In this document: in pieces, positions 4,619 to 7,572 of the stretch | How positions within the stretch are numbered: the stretch's first letter is position 1 | How the letters are laid out: each line of letters begins with the position of its first letter | From: an uncultured Eubacteriales bacterium | GTDB lineage: Bacteria; Bacillota; Clostridia; Oscillospirales; Oscillospiraceae | Assembly (NCBI GenBank): GCA_900544945.1 | Contig: UQXG01000111.1 | Coordinates: forward strand, 1 to 7,572 | DNA length: 7,572 nt | Direction of reading: 5' to 3' | Notes under the pieces: generated by a model | Databases searched by the model: none | Told to the model about the DNA's origin: nothing | The model's input: the letters and a program-made list of their open reading frames with translations, nothing else | Program-made: the position numbers and the translations under genes

Positions 4619-7234
4619 ATGCTGTCACAGGAAAAAATACTGGTTGTCGAGGACAACGAGCTGAACCGCACTATGCTGGTGGAAATTCTTTCCGGGCAGT
4701 ACGCTACGCTGGAGGCCGAGAACGGTCAGACTGCCCTGGACATTCTGCAAACGCATACGGACGACGTTGCCCTGATCCTGCTTGACATCGTCATGCCCGT
4801 CATGGACGGCTATACCTTCCTGGATATCCTCAAGAAGGATTCCCAGCTGTCCCTGATTCCGGTCATCATCATGACCCAGAACGGCAGCGAGGACGCGGAG
4901 GTGGCCGCTCTGTCCCACGGGGCCACGGATTTTGTGCCCAAGCCCTACCGTCCCAAGGTGATCCTCCACCGGATTGCCAGCATTATCCACCTGCGGGAAA
5001 CCGCCTCCATGATCAACCAGTTCCGCTATGACCAGCTCACGGGACTGTATAGCAAGGAATTTTTCTATCAGCAGGCTCAGGCCGTGCTCATGAGCAATCC
5101 CGACCGGGAATACAGCATTGTCTGCTCCAATATCGTCAACTTCAAGCTCTACAACGACACCTTTGGCATTGCCGCGGGAGATCAGCTTCTCAAGCGCATT
5201 GCCCGGGGCATCAACGAGCAGCTCGGCGCGGGCGGCGTCACCGGCCGGTATTCCGCCGACCGATTCGTGTGCTTACAGGAACGGGAAAAAGTGGATGTTG
5301 CCAAGAGGATCATCGCCCGGCATATTGACATCCCGGATGAACTGAAAAGCGTCGAGCTGAAATGGGGCGTTTACGAGATTCACGACCGGTTCCTGCCCCT
5401 GGAATATATGTGCGACCGGGCCTTGCTGGCCGCGGACAGCATCAAGGGGCAGTATGATCAGACCATCGCCGTCTACGATGACGCGCTGCGCAGAAAGCTT
5501 CTGCGGGAGCAGAGCATCACCTCCAACATGGAGGCGGCTCTGGAAAACTGCCAGTTCACCGTCTATTTACAGCCAAAATACCGTGCCAGCGACAGCCAGC
5601 TGTGCGGCGCCGAGGCCCTGGTTCGCTGGATTCATCCGGAGTGGGGCTTCATGTCACCCGGGGAGTTCATCCCCCTGTTCGAGCGCAACGGCTTTATCTA
5701 CCAGCTGGATCGGTTCGTCTGGGAGCAGGCCTGCGTTCTGCTGCATCGGTGGCAGGAGGCCGGTTATCCCCCTCTGCCCGTTTCTGTAAACGTTTCCCGG
5801 GCGGATGTGTGTCAGCCGGATCTGGTGGATTTTCTTCTGGAGCTGACCCAAAAATACGGCATTGACCCGAAGCTTCTCCATCTGGAAATCACGGAAAGCG
5901 CCTACACCGAAAACTCCAAGCAGATCATCGCCACGGTGGACGCGCTCCGGGCCAAGGGCTTCATCATCGAAATGGACGATTTCGGCAGCGGCTATTCCTC
6001 CCTGAACATGCTCAGCCAGCTGAAGCTGGACATTCTGAAGCTGGACATGAAATTTGTCCAGAGCGAGACCTCCCAGAGTGCCGACCGGTGCATTCTCCGG
6101 CTGATCGTGGAGATGGCTCATCGCATGAATCTGAGCGTGGTAGCCGAGGGCGTAGAGACCCAGCATCAGCTCAGCCGACTTCAGGAAATCGGCTGCGACT
6201 ATGTCCAGGGATATCTGTTCTCCAAGCCCGTGCCCCATGTGCAGTACGGTGAGCTGCTGGAAAATTTCTCCCAGCGTCAGGATGTTCCCCTGCCCGCTTC
6301 CCCCGGCAGTGCCGGGGCCAAGCAGTTCCTGCTGATTGCCGAGGAGGATTCCCGGTGCCGCAACCTGCTGGCGGAGGCCTTCGCGGACGTTTATCAGGTG
6401 GTGCAGGCGAAAAACTGTGAGCAGGCTCAGGCCTTCCTGTCGGAAAACGCCAACGGCCTTGCCGCCATGATTGTCAGCGGCTCCCTGCCGGAGCCCGGCG
6501 CGGCCAGCGTCGTCAGTGCCCTGCGGCGGGTCACGGCCCCCAGGCACATTCCCATTATGATCGCCACCACCTTTCAGCAGGAGCCGCAGATTCAGGAGCT
6601 GGGGCTGGATGTGGACGACATTTCCTACAAACCCAGGGACATCCAGTGCACCCGATGTCTGCGCAAGCGGGTGGAATGGCTGAACACCCTCAACGCCTAC
6701 AAATCCCGGGAGCGTTCCATGATCTCCGAGGCCTGCCGGGACTATCTGACCGGCCTTCTGAACCGTCGGGGCTTCCAGTCCGCTCTGGACGCCATGCAGC
6801 CGGAGGACTATCCCATGGCGGTGTTCCTGCTCCGCCTGGATGATCTGAAGCATGGGAACGACTCCCTGAGCCACGCCACCGGCGATAAGCTGCTCAAGCA
6901 TTTTGCCAGCGTGCTGCGCCAGAACACCCGCAACGGCGACGTTCTCTGCCGCTACGGCGACGATGCGTTTGCCGTCATCCTCAAGGGAATGCGGCTGGCC
7001 TCGGCGGTTCTGCGCAAAGGTGAGGACATTGTCCGGGATACCTCCAAGTTCATCCTGCCCGACGGTACCGGTGCCGCCTGTTCCGGCGGCGTGGTGCTGT
7101 GCGAAAACACGGAAGTGTCCATGGCCGCCCTCTTAGAGCGGGCAGACCAGGCGCTGTATCAGGCCAAACGTCAGCACAAGGGCGGCTGCGTCCTCTGGGA
7201 GGGCGATGTGGCCTGTCCCTCCGGAAAAGCATAA
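4619..7234 (+). CDS. REC-GGDEF-EAL-REC-GGDEF protein, predicted c-di-GMP phosphodiesterase
   Basis: This 871-aa cytoplasmic protein should hydrolyse c-di-GMP under phosphorylation control. REC1 (about 5-125) is complete: E11/D12, phospho-acceptor D56 in LILLDIVMP, T86, K108-P109. GGDEF1 (about 132-290) begins YDQLTGLYSKEFF but has SADRF (212-216) for GGDEF and N171 for the first metal Asp, so cyclase activity is not expected. EAL (about 300-550) looks fully active: E332 (EALVRW), N391, E423 (LEITES), D453-D454 (DDFGSG), K474, D476, E510 (AEGVE), Q530. After a Pro/Gly/Ala linker (557-567) comes REC2 (568-690), with the acidic cluster E575-E576-D577 and K671-P672, but S620 where the phospho-Asp belongs. 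GGDEF2 (702-862) has YLTGLLNRRGF and ADQALYQAK yet reads GDDAF (780-784) and has R739 for the metal Asp; it keeps R771xxD774 five residues before the signature, the c-di-GMP inhibitory site. No transmembrane segment or sensor kinase is present, so the partner kinase is elsewhere. Confidence 0.93.
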   Translation: MLSQEKILVVEDNELNRTMLVEILSGQYATLEAENGQTALDILQTHTDDVALILLDIVMPVMDGYTFLDILKKDSQLSLIPVIIMTQNGSEDAEVAALSHGATDFVPKPYRPKVILHRIASIIHLRETASMINQFRYDQLTGLYSKEFFYQQAQAVLMSNPDREYSIVCSNIVNFKLYNDTFGIAAGDQLLKRIARGINEQLGAGGVTGRYSADRFVCLQEREKVDVAKRIIARHIDIPDELKSVELKWGVYEIHDRFLPLEYMCDRALLAADSIKGQYDQTIAVYDDALRRKLLREQSITSNMEAALENCQFTVYLQPKYRASDSQLCGAEALVRWIHPEWGFMSPGEFIPLFERNGFIYQLDRFVWEQACVLLHRWQEAGYPPLPVSVNVSRADVCQPDLVDFLLELTQKYGIDPKLLHLEITESAYTENSKQIIATVDALRAKGFIIEMDDFGSGYSSLNMLSQLKLDILKLDMKFVQSETSQSADRCILRLIVEMAHRMNLSVVAEGVETQHQLSRLQEIGCDYVQGYLFSKPVPHVQYGELLENFSQRQDVPLPASPGSAGAKQFLLIAEEDSRCRNLLAEAFADVYQVVQAKNCEQAQAFLSENANGLAAMIVSGSLPEPGAASVVSALRRVTAPRHIPIMIATTFQQEPQIQELGLDVDDISYKPRDIQCTRCLRKRVEWLNTLNAYKSRERSMISEACRDYLTGLLNRRGFQSALDAMQPEDYPMAVFLLRLDDLKHGNDSLSHATGDKLLKHFASVLRQNTRNGDVLCRYGDDAFAVILKGMRLASAVLRKGEDIVRDTSKFILPDGTGAACSGGVVLCENTEVSMAALLERADQALYQAKRQHKGGCVLWEGDVACPSGKA

Positions 7235-7235
7235 C

Positions 7236-7271
7236 AAAATCCCTCGCCTGAACATTCAGGCGAGGGATTTT
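7236..7271. terminator. Bidirectional intrinsic terminator
   Basis: A perfect 16-bp stem (7236-7251 paired with 7256-7271) encloses a 4-base loop ACAT. The GC-rich core CCCTCGCCTG is flanked by AAAAT and ATTTT, so each strand has a short U run. It begins two bases after the stop of the EAL gene and ends eight bases from the stop of the convergent minus-strand gene, serving both. Confidence 0.9.
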
Positions 7272-7278
7272 GCGGTTA

Positions 7279-7500
7279 TTATTCGGAAAAAGTATAGCGC
7301 ACCATGCTGCCCTTGCCGTCGCCGGTAATAATCAGCGTGTCCCCGGCAGGTGTTTTCACCGTGTCCATTACAGGGTAGGGAGCGTTCTCCCGGACGTAGA
7401 CCTCCGGGCTTTCGCATTCGGCTTCCAGGATCTCCCGCTTCGCGTGGCCCTCGCCGCCGCAGGGGTTGATGGTTTCCACCAGGATTTCATATTCCTTCAT
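7279..7500 (-). CDS. Small conserved-looking protein of unknown function
   Basis: A 73-aa reading frame runs leftward toward the c-di-GMP regulator. It begins MKEYEILVETINPCGGEG and ends GDGKGSMVRYTFSE, with tandem TAA stops. AAAGGAG lies eight bases before the ATG at 7500, strong support for translation; a GTG three codons further up (7509) overlaps that spacing and is unlikely. The protein is acidic, with alternating hydrophobic residues suggesting a small beta-rich fold (YEILVETI, PEVYVREN, DTLIITGDG, GSMVRYTF). It has a single cysteine, no signal peptide and no membrane segment. The terminator shared with the EAL gene supports a real convergent transcription unit. I do not recognise the family and no function can be assigned from context. 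Confidence 0.75.
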   Translation of the reverse strand: MKEYEILVETINPCGGEGHAKREILEAECESPEVYVRENAPYPVMDTVKTPAGDTLIITGDGKGSMVRYTFSE

Positions 7501-7524
7501 AAAAAACACTCCTTTTTTTAGGGA

Positions 7525-7549
7525 AGCTCTGATTAAATCGGCAAGAGCT
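7525..7549. repeat. Inverted repeat at the right edge, possible repeat or element end
   Basis: AGCTCT (7525-7530) and AGAGCT (7544-7549) form a 6-bp inverted repeat around a 13-base centre which itself contains the near-palindrome GATTAAATC. The stretch starting GGGAAGCTCTGATTAAATC at 7521 has the look of a transposon or MITE terminus, but no second end is inside the window. It could equally be upstream regulatory DNA of the minus-strand gene. Nothing else is visible from 7550 to 7572. Confidence 0.2.
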
Positions 7550-7572
7550 GGCAGCGAGAGATTTTGTTCTCA

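Noticed and set aside
5654..6901. 415-codon minus-strand frame opposite the EAL region
   Set aside because: Overlaps well-conserved EAL and REC motifs on the plus strand; no start signal.

Overview
The window looks like chromosome from a gut-type Clostridia, most likely an Oscillospiraceae/Ruminococcaceae-like Firmicute. This is inferred from GC-rich third codon positions set against AT-rich promoters, strong purine-rich Shine-Dalgarno sequences, sigma-A-type promoters with extended -10 elements, and the gene families present. I could not confirm the taxon without a search. I see no tRNA or rRNA gene, no CRISPR array and no complete mobile element.

Layout, left to right. (1) Positions 1-2074 hold a two-gene unit: a -10 element at the left edge, a 614-aa cytoplasmic GH13 alpha-glucan hydrolase (neopullulanase/cyclomaltodextrinase-like), and one base later a 56-aa cysteine-rich protein of unknown function. 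(2) Positions 2075-2261 are non-coding and carry an AT-rich inverted repeat and a good promoter for a TetR-family regulator (2262-2969), which ends at a very strong intrinsic terminator. (3) A perfect 16-bp palindrome and a separate extended -10 promoter precede an NhaC-family Na+/H+ antiporter (3173-4477). The TetR protein is a reasonable candidate regulator of the antiporter, but this is inferred only from adjacency. (4) Positions 4478-4618 contain a 24-bp near-palindrome with a central CG that matches the CcpA/LacI-family operator (cre) pattern, then an extended -10 promoter. (5) Positions 4619-7234 encode an 871-aa c-di-GMP signalling protein with the order REC-GGDEF-EAL-REC-GGDEF. (6) A 16-bp-stem bidirectional terminator separates it from a convergent 73-aa protein of unknown function on the minus strand (7279-7500). 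The right edge has an inverted-repeat-bearing sequence that could be the end of a repeat or mobile element.

The most interesting object is the five-domain regulator. Its first receiver domain has a complete phosphorylation site and its EAL domain has every residue needed for c-di-GMP hydrolysis. By contrast, both GGDEF domains have lost catalytic residues and the second receiver has Ser where the phospho-acceptor Asp should be. The last GGDEF domain still keeps an RxxD inhibitory-site motif at the canonical spacing. The predicted protein is therefore a phosphorylation-controlled c-di-GMP phosphodiesterase carrying two or three former signalling domains that may now act as ligand sensors. The possible cre-like operator upstream would connect it to carbon-source control, a plausible but untested theme next to a glucan hydrolase.
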